Assembly (NCBI GenBank): GCA_947177165.1
Contig: CAMWTP010000021.1
Location: forward strand, 1 to 64,000
Direction of reading: 5' to 3'
Length of the DNA: 64,000 nt
From: an uncultured Lachnospiraceae bacterium
GTDB taxonomy: Bacteria; Bacillota; Clostridia; Lachnospirales; Lachnospiraceae
The notes below the pieces were generated by a model that saw only the letters and a program-made list of their open reading frames with translations, had not been told where the DNA came from and did no database searches. Shown piece after piece: positions 16,761 through 26,090 of the stretch; positions within the stretch are counted from its first letter, which is position 1; the number at the start of each line of letters is the position of its first letter. The position numbers and the translations under genes were made by a program.

Positions 16761-19442
16761 TTACACGAACTCCACTGTCATCTCATGAACCGTATTCTCG
16801 TCTAACCGTCTGATTTCCTCCAGAGACACCGATGCGGTCTCCCGCTTTTTCCCGTCCAGCTGTACGCCCGCAATCTGATATTCGCCGCTCTCCCTTGCAC
16901 CTGTATTGACATATACAATGTGCCATCTTCGCTTTCCGAAATTCAGGTAAATGCCTGCCTTTCCCTCGCGGAACTGTTCTTTTCTGAGCTTTGGCTCCAG
17001 GACCAGATCGCCGCAGCTGCCTTTCACGCCAAACATTTCTGTAATCACCGTCAGCATCATCCAGCTTGCAGCTCCTGTCAGATAATGGTACATTCCTCTT
17101 CCCCGGTCATTGAAATATTCCGGGATTCCGGGATAAATCCGGCTCACGTCAAAATCCACTGCCTGCTCATACAACGTATGAATCGCGCGATATCCCTCTT
17201 TTGTAAATCCGCGACGGTAAAGCGCATTGGCATACATTGTTGTCATGTGGGAAAATACAGCTCCATTTTCCTTATGCCCGTATGCAAACCCGAACATTCT
17301 TCCCAAATCCATCTTCAACGCACCAAAATCGGTATTCAGGCGGTAGCCGCCGACTTCTTTCTTATATAAATACTTGTCAGCTGCCTTCACGATTTTTGCG
17401 GTCTGCTCCTGTGTCGCCGTCTTTGACATAATCGTAAATACCTGGCCTGTCAGCATCATTCGGACTCCGTTTTCGCCCATTCCCTCACACTGCCGCCCGT
17501 GATCGTCATAATAACTGTTGAACCAGCCGCAGTCCTCACCGTCCGCAAGCCATTCTGTCCTGCGGATATGCTCCCGTATCCACTGCGCTTTTTCCAGAAG
17601 GCTTTTTTGCACCGTCTCGCTGTCCACACAGACCTTTCTGCCGGAAATATCATGAAAGCAGGCATTGCAGTACTCCGCCAAATGCGCCCTCTTCTGCTCT
17701 GCATTTTCATAAAAATCCATCCCCATCTTTAGTAATGGCTTCAGCTCCTCCAAAATCTCTATTGTGCGGACCTGTTCCTTTTCTGCTAACAGCCCTGTCA
17801 ACCCGGCAAGCACTTCCAGATTGTCCGCGTAGGCAGCCGTGAAAGCCACACTCTCCCCACGCTGGGATGCCATATCCAGCGCATCATTCCAGTCTGCACC
17901 GCGCAGCCGCATATGATTATGTTCACCCACTTCATAAAAAACAGTGAGATTCTGTACCAGAATATGCTCCAATATCGTCCCAACATATTCCCTGCCGTCC
18001 TCTGTCCTTAATACAGGAGCCTCTTCCACCGTCCACAAATCGTCAGTCCTGGTTCCTCTCGCCTCCTGCCTATCCTTAAAATAAGTATTTTCTTTTAACA
18101 AGACAGATAAATCCCCTGTCTGGTCAATGTAGAACTTCGTCGTCATCAGGGGCCACAGGCCATGGTCCATCCAGACGCGCGTGATATTGTTCCTGTCTGC
18201 GATGAACTCCCCCTGTCTGTTTCCTATAATCGTCGCATTGCTGCCGTCAATCCGCACTCCGCCGTAATTGTCAATCAGCATCTGTCTGACACCGTCCGGG
18301 TTCATAATCAGCAGCGCCAGACAGTCCTGCCACAAATCCCGCCAGCCCCTTCCGCCCTTTCCGTAATCGTGATGCGGGAGGAACGAACAGCCATAAATTC
18401 TCCTGAGCATGGGCTGGAAATTCACCCAGTACATAAAATTGTCAAACACGTCATCCGCTGTCTCATAAGTGACATTGATTTTGTCCAGCCAATAACGTTT
18501 TGTCTCCTCAAACGCGCTTAACACGCAGATTTCATCCGCATATTTTTGCAGCATTTCGTCTATCACTGCTTTCTTTTCTTCCGCGCCGATAAAAATAGTA
18601 TAGCTTCTCTTTTCTCCAGGCTGCAGTTTTGCCTGCGCAAACCGCAGCGCACCGATGATTTCATAGCCGTCATACTGTCTGCCATATGCATCATAAGGAA
18701 GATTCCCAAGAACGCTCTTTGGCATCTCAAAGCTGCCGCCCTCACCGATATAGTCCTCCACAACAGGCAAAAATCCGACTGGCGCTGCACCGTCCTCCTC
18801 CATGCCGCACACATAATACGTTATATGGTTTTTCTGATGTCCTCTCTCATCAAAGGAAAGGGTTGGCGTCACATACACGCCCTTCTCGTCCGTGACTGCT
18901 CTGTGCAGCAGCGAAGTCACATGTCTGTGATCCCGCAGGTTATCCGCGCTTCTGCCATACATCGGCACTGCTGCCGTCGGTGTAAAACAGACTTCACGCT
19001 CCCCATTGTTTCTGATTTCCACATGCATCAGCTCCACACAGCAGTCCGATACCGGCACGAAGGATAGAATCTTTGCAGAGAGTCCGTACTCCCTTGACTC
19101 CCGCTCCATCAAATGCCACATGGGTCCCGCAGTCAGCACACTTTTGTCCTGCTTATCCGTAAATTTGTCCGCCTGCGCCTTTGCGGAAACGCCTGTCGCG
19201 GAGAAGCAGGCATTTTCACCGAGATAACACCAGAAATTTCTCGTGGCCTTATTATTGTGCAGATCCTCCGCGCTGACCGGCTGCAGGACAAACGCATTCT
19301 GCCCCCGCTTCAAATCACCGCCAAGCGTCGGTGTCACGGCTCCCTTAAGTCCCTGCTCCCCCGCAATCGGAAAATACAGATAGCTCACGTTTTCCGGCTG
19401 TTCCAGGCGGAATGTCCCCTGATTGTCTAAGAATGTATACAT
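16761..19442 (-). CDS. GH94 disaccharide/oligosaccharide phosphorylase (specificity unsure)
   Basis: An 893-residue cytoplasmic enzyme. GH94 marks: RGWRDLWQDCLALL, NYGGVRIDGSNATIIG, and the catalytic GADWNDALD near two-thirds of the length. The family covers cellobiose, cellodextrin, laminaribiose and related phosphorylases; length and the N-terminal FRLEQPENVSYLYFP pattern remind me of the laminaribiose-type branch, but I cannot settle this. The ATG at 19442 is chosen since GGGAGA lies about eight bases upstream; an ATG six codons earlier lacks a site. First gene of a two-phosphorylase operon with its own promoter, after the GH3 terminator. Products would be glucose 1-phosphate and glucose. 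Confidence 0.88.
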   Translation of the reverse strand: MYTFLDNQGTFRLEQPENVSYLYFPIAGEQGLKGAVTPTLGGDLKRGQNAFVLQPVSAEDLHNNKATRNFWCYLGENACFSATGVSAKAQADKFTDKQDKSVLTAGPMWHLMERESREYGLSAKILSFVPVSDCCVELMHVEIRNNGEREVCFTPTAAVPMYGRSADNLRDHRHVTSLLHRAVTDEKGVYVTPTLSFDERGHQKNHITYYVCGMEEDGAAPVGFLPVVEDYIGEGGSFEMPKSVLGNLPYDAYGRQYDGYEIIGALRFAQAKLQPGEKRSYTIFIGAEEKKAVIDEMLQKYADEICVLSAFEETKRYWLDKINVTYETADDVFDNFMYWVNFQPMLRRIYGCSFLPHHDYGKGGRGWRDLWQDCLALLIMNPDGVRQMLIDNYGGVRIDGSNATIIGNRQGEFIADRNNITRVWMDHGLWPLMTTKFYIDQTGDLSVLLKENTYFKDRQEARGTRTDDLWTVEEAPVLRTEDGREYVGTILEHILVQNLTVFYEVGEHNHMRLRGADWNDALDMASQRGESVAFTAAYADNLEVLAGLTGLLAEKEQVRTIEILEELKPLLKMGMDFYENAEQKRAHLAEYCNACFHDISGRKVCVDSETVQKSLLEKAQWIREHIRRTEWLADGEDCGWFNSYYDDHGRQCEGMGENGVRMMLTGQVFTIMSKTATQEQTAKIVKAADKYLYKKEVGGYRLNTDFGALKMDLGRMFGFAYGHKENGAVFSHMTTMYANALYRRGFTKEGYRAIHTLYEQAVDFDVSRIYPGIPEYFNDRGRGMYHYLTGAASWMMLTVITEMFGVKGSCGDLVLEPKLRKEQFREGKAGIYLNFGKRRWHIVYVNTGARESGEYQIAGVQLDGKKRETASVSLEEIRRLDENTVHEMTVEFV

Positions 19443-19542
19443 TATGATTTCTCCCTTCATCAGTATTGCTTTTCTTTTTGTTGACGCCCTGTTTCAATCA
19501 TCTTATAAAAAAAGACGGGAGAAATCAGTGTGATAATTTTCG

Positions 19543-19560
19543 TTTTGGTGCTGTTTTTTT
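19543..19560 (-). promoter_or_regulatory. GGTG/T-run motif upstream of the phosphorylase operon
   Basis: TTTTGGTGCTGTTTTTTT on the plus strand matches the motifs ahead of the sugar-binding protein gene, about 100 bases before the GH94 start. Candidate regulator site shared by both operons. Confidence 0.5.
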
Positions 19561-19570
19561 AGAATGTCCC

Positions 19571-19640
19571 TTAGGAACAGTTCCTTACGCACCCATGCAC
19601 CGCCTTAGCGGCATAGTTCTCTGCATGGGGCTGTGCATTA
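19571..19640. repeat. Structured intergenic repeat, copy 1
   Basis: A short hairpin (19571-19587) then a nested hairpin: outer arms CCCATGCA (19592-19599) and 19622-19629, inner hairpin CCGCCTTAGCGG (19600-19611), followed by TGTGCATTAAAAA. Same layout as the element at 51377-51475. Confidence 0.6.
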
Positions 19641-19641
19641 A

Positions 19642-19673
19642 AAAAAGCACTTGTCCGAAGATAAGTGCTTTTT
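19642..19673 (-). terminator. Rho-independent terminator of the GH3 gene
   Basis: Minus-strand stem AAAAAGCACTT/AAGTGCTTTTT (19673-19663 with 19652-19642), ten-base loop, then a T run, starting six bases after the GH3 stop. Confidence 0.92.
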
Positions 19674-19678
19674 GTCAT

Positions 19679-21811
19679 TTAATCAATCTGCAGCAGGTGC
19701 GTTTTCCTGCCCATCAGCGCGCAGCTTCTCGCATCAGGCTGTGAACCGCCAATACTGATTTCATACCCTTCTGCAATGTATTCTGCTGCTCCGTCCTCAT
19801 TAAAGAGCCGAAATGCCTCCGGTAATAATTTCATTGTCAGTGTCTTTTCCTCCCCGGCCTTCAAATCAACCTTCCTGATTCCTTTCAGCTGGGCGTTCGG
19901 CGCATTCTCCCGTCTTGCCTTCACATAAGCCTGCACGGTCTCTGTGCCGTCCATTGCACCTGTGTTCTTTACTGTAAAGCGGATTTCCACACCCTGTCTG
20001 ATGTCCGGTGTTCCTGTAAACGCGACATTGCTATAATCAAAAGTTGTGTATGAGAGACCATACCCAAACGGATAGAGCGCCTCCTGCGTCATGTAGCGGT
20101 AGGTGCGTCCCTTCATGGAATAGTCCTCAAAATCCGGCAGCTCCTCCGTTGTCTTGTAAAACGTAACCGGCAGCTTTCCCTGCGGATTTGCCTCCCCAAA
20201 CAGGATATCCGCAACCGCCTTTCCGCCCTGTGCGCCCGGATACCAGCCCTGCACAATGGCGTCAAGATGCTCCTGCTCCCATGTGAGCGCTGTCGCACTG
20301 CCGCAGAGCACCACCAGAATGACCGGCTTTCCGTATTCCTTTGCAATTTTGAGGATATCGTGCTGGATTCCCGGAAGTCTGAGATCGGGCTTATCCCCGC
20401 AGCCGTACTCATTGCCGGTGTCTCCCTGCTCCCCTTCGAGCGTGGCGTCCATCCCCATCACAGCGATGATCACGTCGCTCTCCTCACAGATGCCGCGCAC
20501 CTCTGAACTCCTGTCATTTGCCTCCGCCAGTCTTGTCGTGCGGTCCTTGTACAGATGACAGCCCAGGGAATACATCACGCGCACGTCGTCACCGACATAG
20601 TCCTGTATCCCCTCGAGAACCGTCACATAGCGCGACGCAGTTCCCTCATAATTGCCGACAAGCGCATTCCGGCTATCCGCGTTTGGACCGATCACACCGA
20701 TCGTTTTTAACTTCTTCTTATCGAGCGGCAGTGTGTTGTTCTCATTTTTTAACAGGACGATCGATTTTTCTGAAACCTCGCGGTTGAACGCTCTCATTTC
20801 TTTGGAATCCACCACAGAATATGGGATTCTGTCATACGGATTATCCTCCTTATGGTCAAACACACCAAGCTTCATGCGGGAGGTAAACAGATTGACAACC
20901 GCCTCATCAATGCGCGACTCCTCCACAAGCCCTTCTCTTACCGCCTGCACCAGATATGTATACAGCGTCCCGCAGTTCAGGTCGCAGCCGTTTGCCATCG
21001 CCATCGCAACGGACTCCTGCGCGTTGGAAGTCACCTTGTGTCCTTCGTAAAAATCCCTGATCGCCCAGCAGTCGGAAGTCACATGACCCTCAAATCCCCA
21101 CTCATCTCTCAATATGTCAATCAGCAGTTCATGGCTGCCGCAGCAGGGCACACCGTTTGTCCTGTTGTAAGCCCCCATAACCGCCTCCACATGCCCCTCC
21201 TGCACGCACGCCTGAAATGCCGGAAGATACGTCTCCCTCATATCCTGCTTCGTCACCACCGCGTCAAATTCATGGCGCAGTGACTCCGGTCCGCTGTGCA
21301 CTGCAAAATGCTTCGCGCAGGCTGCGGCTTTCAGATAATTCTCATCGTGCCCCTGCAGTCCCTGCACATAGCGCACTCCCAGACGGCTTGTCAGGTAAGG
21401 ATCCTCGCCGAAAGTCTCATGCCCCCTGCCCCATCTCGGGTCGCGGAAAATATTGACATTCGGTGCCCAGAACGTCAGCCCCTTATAGATGTCAGTGTCC
21501 TTTCCCCGCTGCTGCATGTTGAATTTTGCGCGCGCCTCCGTCGAGACGGCATCGCCTACCTTCTCAAGCAACTCCTCGTCAAATGTTGCCGCCATTCCGA
21601 TCGCCTGCGGAAACACGGTCGCCGTGCCTGCCCTCGCCACACCGTGGAGCGCCTCGTTCCACCAGTTGTACGTTTTGACGCCAAGACGCTCGATCGCCGG
21701 CGCTCTGTAAAGCGTCTGCTCCACCTTCTCTTCCAGTGTCATCTGTGCGACCAGCGCCTTCGCGCGCTCGCGGTAATCTCTCAGCTTTTCTTTGTTTTCA
21801 TTCAGTTCCAT
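19679..21811 (-). CDS. GH3 beta-glucosidase
   Basis: A 710-residue cytoplasmic GH3 enzyme (no signal peptide). N-terminal TIM barrel with NWWNEALHGVAR, FWAPNVNIFRDPRWGRGHETFGEDP and AKHFAVHSGPE; the nucleophile is the Asp of TSDCWAI. An alpha/beta sandwich follows (GVIGPNADSRNALVGNYEG) and a fibronectin-III-like end starts near GYGLSYTTFDYSN. The ATG at 21811 has GGAGG six bases ahead; earlier in-frame ATGs do not. Its likely job is to hydrolyse sophorose or other short beta-glucosides left by the neighbouring phosphorylases. Beta-xylosidase activity is an alternative within this subfamily. Ends at a strong terminator, so it is a separate unit from the GH94 operon. Confidence 0.9.
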   Translation of the reverse strand: MELNENKEKLRDYRERAKALVAQMTLEEKVEQTLYRAPAIERLGVKTYNWWNEALHGVARAGTATVFPQAIGMAATFDEELLEKVGDAVSTEARAKFNMQQRGKDTDIYKGLTFWAPNVNIFRDPRWGRGHETFGEDPYLTSRLGVRYVQGLQGHDENYLKAAACAKHFAVHSGPESLRHEFDAVVTKQDMRETYLPAFQACVQEGHVEAVMGAYNRTNGVPCCGSHELLIDILRDEWGFEGHVTSDCWAIRDFYEGHKVTSNAQESVAMAMANGCDLNCGTLYTYLVQAVREGLVEESRIDEAVVNLFTSRMKLGVFDHKEDNPYDRIPYSVVDSKEMRAFNREVSEKSIVLLKNENNTLPLDKKKLKTIGVIGPNADSRNALVGNYEGTASRYVTVLEGIQDYVGDDVRVMYSLGCHLYKDRTTRLAEANDRSSEVRGICEESDVIIAVMGMDATLEGEQGDTGNEYGCGDKPDLRLPGIQHDILKIAKEYGKPVILVVLCGSATALTWEQEHLDAIVQGWYPGAQGGKAVADILFGEANPQGKLPVTFYKTTEELPDFEDYSMKGRTYRYMTQEALYPFGYGLSYTTFDYSNVAFTGTPDIRQGVEIRFTVKNTGAMDGTETVQAYVKARRENAPNAQLKGIRKVDLKAGEEKTLTMKLLPEAFRLFNEDGAAEYIAEGYEISIGGSQPDARSCALMGRKTHLLQID

Positions 21812-21924
21812 AAAATCCTCCATACGCTTTTCTGGTTGGGAGATGCTCACTCCCATTTCGTGATCTGTTTTAATTCTGACAGTTTCTCCATTTCGGCTCT
21901 TCTAAACAGTTTCTTACACAGATC

Positions 21925-21956
21925 AGGGAGCCAACAGTATTTACTGCGGGCTCCCT
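21925..21956 (-). terminator. Strong hairpin after the flavin oxidoreductase gene
   Basis: Minus-strand stem AGGGAGCC plus CAGTA pairs with TACTG plus GGCTCCCT (one two-base internal mismatch). Placed about 55 bases after the stop of the oxidoreductase gene; no T run follows, so termination is likely but not certain. Confidence 0.6.
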
Positions 21957-22011
21957 GTAGTTCCCTTCTTCTCAAAACATTCCGTATTGATACCATGACA
22001 CGCAGATCTTG

Positions 22012-24048
22012 TCAGATACTTAAGCACATCGTATAAGCAGACCAGATGCATCCCATCAGATTAGATGGTCTCTCCGCATCTCCTAATAAATGTACGTTGT
22101 CTGCCTTGATCGCATCGTACAAATCCCTGTTGGAACTATAGCCGACGGATACGATCACGGTGTCGGCCTCCACTGGCTTTACATCCCTATGGATTCCCTG
22201 CAGGCTCTGATTGAGCGCTCTGCCTCTGATATTTGGCTCATTATATGTGACTGTCTCAATATAGGCTTTTTTGTCTTCATATTTTACCACCTTGGAATTT
22301 TTGAGAATATCAACTTTGTAATATTCCATCAGATCCAACAGACAGTTATAATTCGCGGCAGACAGGCCTTCCACATTCAAAATGGTCGGGCAGGTCTCAA
22401 CAAGCGTCACTTTTTTATTCTTCCTTGCCAGATCATACGCCAGCTCACATCCGGTCAGGCCGCCTCCGACTATGACAACATTCTGGTCTTTGATATTCTG
22501 ATTCTGCAGTACATCCACTGCATAACGGACAGCCGGATCATCAAATCCAGGAGTGGACAGTCTTCTTTCCTTTGCTCCGGTCGCGACAAAGATTTCGTCA
22601 TAACCGTCCTTGTCTTCCGGTTTAAATTCCGTATTTAACAGTACATGGACGCCGGTCTCCTGCATCTGTCTGCGGTACCACTCGATCAGACGGCGGTCGT
22701 CATCCTTGAAATCAAAGGCCGCAGCTGCGATAAAGATGCCGCCCAGCACATCATTTTTCTCATACAGATCGACTTCATGGCCGCGCAGTGCGCAGACCCT
22801 GGCCGCTTCCATTCCTGCAATTCCGCCGCCGACAACGGCGATCCGCTTTTTCGTGTCTGCCTCTTTTATATTGTAATGATTCTCCATGCCGCATCGCGGG
22901 TTCAACGCGCAGGAGATATCTTTTAGGGCCATTTTCTCATAGTCAAACTGAACGATTCTGGCAAGACATCCAAAATGACAGGAAATACATGGACGGATAT
23001 CATCCAGCCTGTCCTCCTTGAACTTGTTCGCTATATCGGGATCCGCCAGCAACGGTCTGCCCATGCCCATCATATCAATCTTGCCCTCTGCGATAGACCG
23101 GTCCGCCAATGCTGGATCATCAAAGCGGCCGGCACAGATTACAGGAATGTCCACTTCCTTCTTAATCAGGGCAACATCCTCCAGATTGAGCGCCTTTGGC
23201 ATATATACCGGCGGATGCGGCCAATACCATGCATCATAGGTTCCATTGTCGCAGTCCAGCATATCATAACCTGCATCCTGCAGCATTCTGGCTGCTTTCT
23301 TGCTCTCCTCGTAATCCCTTCCAAACTCTTCAAACGTCTCTCCCGGAACAGCACCCCGGTTAAAGGCTTTTGTATAGCTCTTTACAGAATAGCGCAGCGA
23401 GACAGGAAAGTCTTTTCCGCACTTCGCCTTTATGGCCTGCACGATCTCTGTAGCAAAACGCAGGCGGTTCTCCAGTGATCCCCCGTACTCATCGGTACGT
23501 TTATTGAAGGAAGAAATCGCAAACTGATCGAGCAGATATCCCTCATGAACCGCATGGACCTCGACACCGTCAATTCCGGCGTCTTTGGCAGCTTTGGCGC
23601 CGATGGCAAACCATTCCACGTACTGATGGATCTCTTCTACGGTCATCTCTCTCTGCACTTTACTCGGATCCCACACATTCGGAAGCGCAGAAGCTGCCGG
23701 ACTCTCGGGCGTGCCGGATCTACCTGACATCGCAGAGATCATAATAAACACTTTCGAACCGTAGCGGTGAACGCCGTCCGCCAGATATTTTGTATTCTCA
23801 ATATATGTAGCAGGATTTTCCACAATGGAAGGCAGAAATTCTCCGGGCGGAATCGGAGCCATCCCGGTGATAATCAGACCGGTGCCGCCCTTTGCCCTCT
23901 CAATATAGTAGTCTGCGCCATCCTTTGTGTATGAGCCATCTCTGTTCATCATACGGGGAGAGAGTACGCCCATTGGCATCAGCGCAATTCTGTTTGGAAT
24001 CTCCACATTGCCGATTTTTACAGGTGAAAACAGATGATCGTAAGCCAT
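22012..24048 (-). CDS. OYE-family NADH:flavin oxidoreductase with 4Fe-4S cluster (2-enoate/dienoyl-CoA reductase class)
   Basis: A 678-residue cytoplasmic redox enzyme. Residues 1-370: FMN TIM barrel (FSPVKIGNVEIPNRI) with the active-site HAVHEGYLLDQF. Then four cluster cysteines in PCISCHFGCLARI plus CALNPRC, and two Rossmann folds for FAD (VVGGGIAGMEAAR) and NAD(P)H (IVGGGLTGCELAYD). This is the DCR/2-enoate reductase plan; BaiCD and BaiH bile-acid enzymes share it, including the extra Glu in HEGYLL. It presumably reduces an activated C=C bond. GGAAGG precedes the ATG. It stands alone with its own promoter and a palindrome, so no pathway can be read from neighbours. Confidence 0.9.
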   Translation of the reverse strand: MAYDHLFSPVKIGNVEIPNRIALMPMGVLSPRMMNRDGSYTKDGADYYIERAKGGTGLIITGMAPIPPGEFLPSIVENPATYIENTKYLADGVHRYGSKVFIMISAMSGRSGTPESPAASALPNVWDPSKVQREMTVEEIHQYVEWFAIGAKAAKDAGIDGVEVHAVHEGYLLDQFAISSFNKRTDEYGGSLENRLRFATEIVQAIKAKCGKDFPVSLRYSVKSYTKAFNRGAVPGETFEEFGRDYEESKKAARMLQDAGYDMLDCDNGTYDAWYWPHPPVYMPKALNLEDVALIKKEVDIPVICAGRFDDPALADRSIAEGKIDMMGMGRPLLADPDIANKFKEDRLDDIRPCISCHFGCLARIVQFDYEKMALKDISCALNPRCGMENHYNIKEADTKKRIAVVGGGIAGMEAARVCALRGHEVDLYEKNDVLGGIFIAAAAFDFKDDDRRLIEWYRRQMQETGVHVLLNTEFKPEDKDGYDEIFVATGAKERRLSTPGFDDPAVRYAVDVLQNQNIKDQNVVIVGGGLTGCELAYDLARKNKKVTLVETCPTILNVEGLSAANYNCLLDLMEYYKVDILKNSKVVKYEDKKAYIETVTYNEPNIRGRALNQSLQGIHRDVKPVEADTVIVSVGYSSNRDLYDAIKADNVHLLGDAERPSNLMGCIWSAYTMCLSI

Positions 24049-24120
24049 AAATTACCTTCCTTTCTCTGACTGGTCTGTACAGACGACAACACAGCAGTGA
24101 TACAAATGACAAGTGCCCGA

Positions 24121-24138
24121 ATTATAAAACGTTATAAT
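24121..24138. promoter_or_regulatory. Palindromic operator candidate ahead of the oxidoreductase gene
   Basis: ATTATAA-AACG-TTATAAT, seven-base arms, lying just downstream of the -10 of the oxidoreductase promoter where a repressor would block transcription. Confidence 0.45.
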
Positions 24139-24144
24139 ATGTTC

Positions 24145-24173
24145 ATTGTACCATGCACATATCACGAATGCAA
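24145..24173 (-). promoter_or_regulatory. Promoter of the flavin oxidoreductase gene
   Basis: TTGCAT (24173-24168) and TACAAT (24150-24145), 17-base spacer, minus strand, about 100 bases ahead of the start. Confidence 0.6.
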
Positions 24174-24213
24174 TATGAAATCCGCGGCGGAAAAGGGGAC
24201 GCAGCACACTCAC

Positions 24214-25920
24214 TTACTGTCTGGAGGGACTGTTTTTTAGTTTAAACTTTGCTACAAGCGTCTTCATAAGCTGTGACTGGCTGGACAGTTCTTCGCTTGC
24301 AGCCGCGCTTTCCTCTGCGGTTGCCGAGTTTGTCTGTACAACATCGGAAATCTGATCCATTCCTATCGTGATCTGGGAGATGGAATATGCCTGATCGTTG
24401 CTGGCCTCTGAGATCTGTCCGATAATGCCTGTCATTTCATTTACATCATTTACCGCATCAAGCAGAGACTGCGCTGTATCGTCAGCAATCTGCTTTCCGT
24501 TTTCCACTACCTTCAATGAATTTTCAATCAAATCAGAGATATTCTTGGATGCCTCTGCACTTTTGTTTGCCAGGCTGCGGACTTCATCTGCTACTACTGC
24601 AAACCCTTTTCCGGCAGCGCCTGCGCGGGCGGCTTCTACAGCAGCGTTTAGGGCAAGGATGTTGGTCTGCAGCGCAATATCTTCAATTGTCTTTATGATT
24701 TTGCCAATCTCGTTAGAGCTGTCGCTGATATCCTCCATTGCCTGTATCATCTGCTGCATTTTTTCGTTGCTCACGTTCATTTTCGTGCTGACGCTTCCTG
24801 CCGTTTCCTCTGCCTGCCGCGCATTGTCTGCATTCTGGTTCACCTTGCCGGAGATTTCATTAATGGTTGCAACGAGTTCCTGCACGGCACTTGCCTGCTC
24901 GCTTGTTCCCTGGGCAAGAGCCTGTGCGCCGTCCGATACCTGCTCTGCCCCGCCTGCAACCTGAGCGGAACTTTGGCTAATCTGCCGCATCGTGTCGTTG
25001 AGCTTCTCTGCAATCCCTCGGAAAGAAACCAGCAGTGGATGGAAATTGCCTGTATATTCCTCTTCACAGACAGAATCGACTGTAAAATCTCCTTTCGCCA
25101 TCTTAGCAAGGAATTCATTCTCATCCTCAATAATCACCTGAAGCTTATGGATCAGTCTGCCTACCTGCGCAGCAAGAACCCCCAGTTCATCCTTAGAGGT
25201 ATAGGAAATCTTCACATCCAGATCTCCCTCTGCCATTTTTAAAGCGGCCTTCTCAATCTCGGATATAGGAGTCTTGATCAACCGTATAATCACAACTGAG
25301 AAGAAAACTCCCACAAAAAATATGACAACGATCACTGTTATCATAATCCTTGTAGCCGTTCTGTAAAGGAAATAACTTTCCTCCGCTGCAGCGTCACTGC
25401 CTTCTGTATTGTAGGTGATGATATCATTAAAGGTGCCGTTTAAAGAATTGTAGATTTCTACACATTCACCTTCCAGAATAGCGCGTGCATCCTCAGTGCG
25501 GCCCTGCCCGGCCAACGCCATCATTTCTTCATCCGCTTCATTGTACTGCGTCCAGAAACTCATTGCGCTATCATAAAACGCTCTCTCTTCTTCATCAATC
25601 AATTCTCCATATGCAGCCAGAAGGGTGTTCATATTTTCCTTTTCCTTTTGAAGATACTGGAGACTGGATGCTTCTACGTCATCAGAAATCGCGGTGAGAT
25701 ACCCCAATTCATTGAGACGGATATTCGAAATGGTAGCGCTCATGCTCCTTGCTGTATCAATACTGGGAAGCCAGCTTGTTGTAATGTCACTTGTCATCTC
25801 GTTCATCTGCCCCATAAGGTTGAATGACATACCACCGATCGTAAACATGCCAATCAGCGCGACTCCTATAAGAATATAAAGTTTTAATCTGATTTTTAGA
25901 TTTCGTATAAAGTTGATCAT
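24214..25920 (-). CDS. Methyl-accepting chemotaxis protein
   Basis: A 568-residue membrane receptor. TM1 about 10-32; a periplasmic four-helix-bundle ligand domain to about 185; TM2 about 187-210; HAMP to about 263; and the long methyl-accepting coiled coil with the invariant tip containing GFAVVADEVRSLANKSAEAS. It relays an external signal to CheA/CheW, so the organism is likely motile. The ATG at 25920 has AAAGGAGA upstream; an earlier in-frame codon has none. Monocistronic with its own promoter. Ligand unknown. Confidence 0.97.
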   Translation of the reverse strand: MINFIRNLKIRLKLYILIGVALIGMFTIGGMSFNLMGQMNEMTSDITTSWLPSIDTARSMSATISNIRLNELGYLTAISDDVEASSLQYLQKEKENMNTLLAAYGELIDEEERAFYDSAMSFWTQYNEADEEMMALAGQGRTEDARAILEGECVEIYNSLNGTFNDIITYNTEGSDAAAEESYFLYRTATRIMITVIVVIFFVGVFFSVVIIRLIKTPISEIEKAALKMAEGDLDVKISYTSKDELGVLAAQVGRLIHKLQVIIEDENEFLAKMAKGDFTVDSVCEEEYTGNFHPLLVSFRGIAEKLNDTMRQISQSSAQVAGGAEQVSDGAQALAQGTSEQASAVQELVATINEISGKVNQNADNARQAEETAGSVSTKMNVSNEKMQQMIQAMEDISDSSNEIGKIIKTIEDIALQTNILALNAAVEAARAGAAGKGFAVVADEVRSLANKSAEASKNISDLIENSLKVVENGKQIADDTAQSLLDAVNDVNEMTGIIGQISEASNDQAYSISQITIGMDQISDVVQTNSATAEESAAASEELSSQSQLMKTLVAKFKLKNSPSRQ

Positions 25921-26017
25921 GTTTCTATTCTCCTTTTGTGTTCTAACCTTTTCCACAATATTATGTGATCGCATCAGCCCTGAACGGCATCCTGCAATTC
26001 CTTATCTCTGGTAATTT

Positions 26018-26046
26018 ATTATACTAAAATTATTGCTTTTTTTCAA
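26018..26046 (-). promoter_or_regulatory. Sigma-70-type promoter of the chemotaxis receptor gene
   Basis: TTGAAA (26046-26041) and TATAAT (26023-26018) with a 17-base spacer on the minus strand, about 100 bases before the ATG. Confidence 0.7.
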
Positions 26047-26090
26047 GCAAATCTGAGTTAATGAAGAATAACACATGAATGAACAGTTTC

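Noticed and set aside
21296-22036. 246-residue open frame on the plus strand
   Set aside because: Mirror of the GH3 gene N-terminal half; Arg/His/Cys-rich, no ribosome site.
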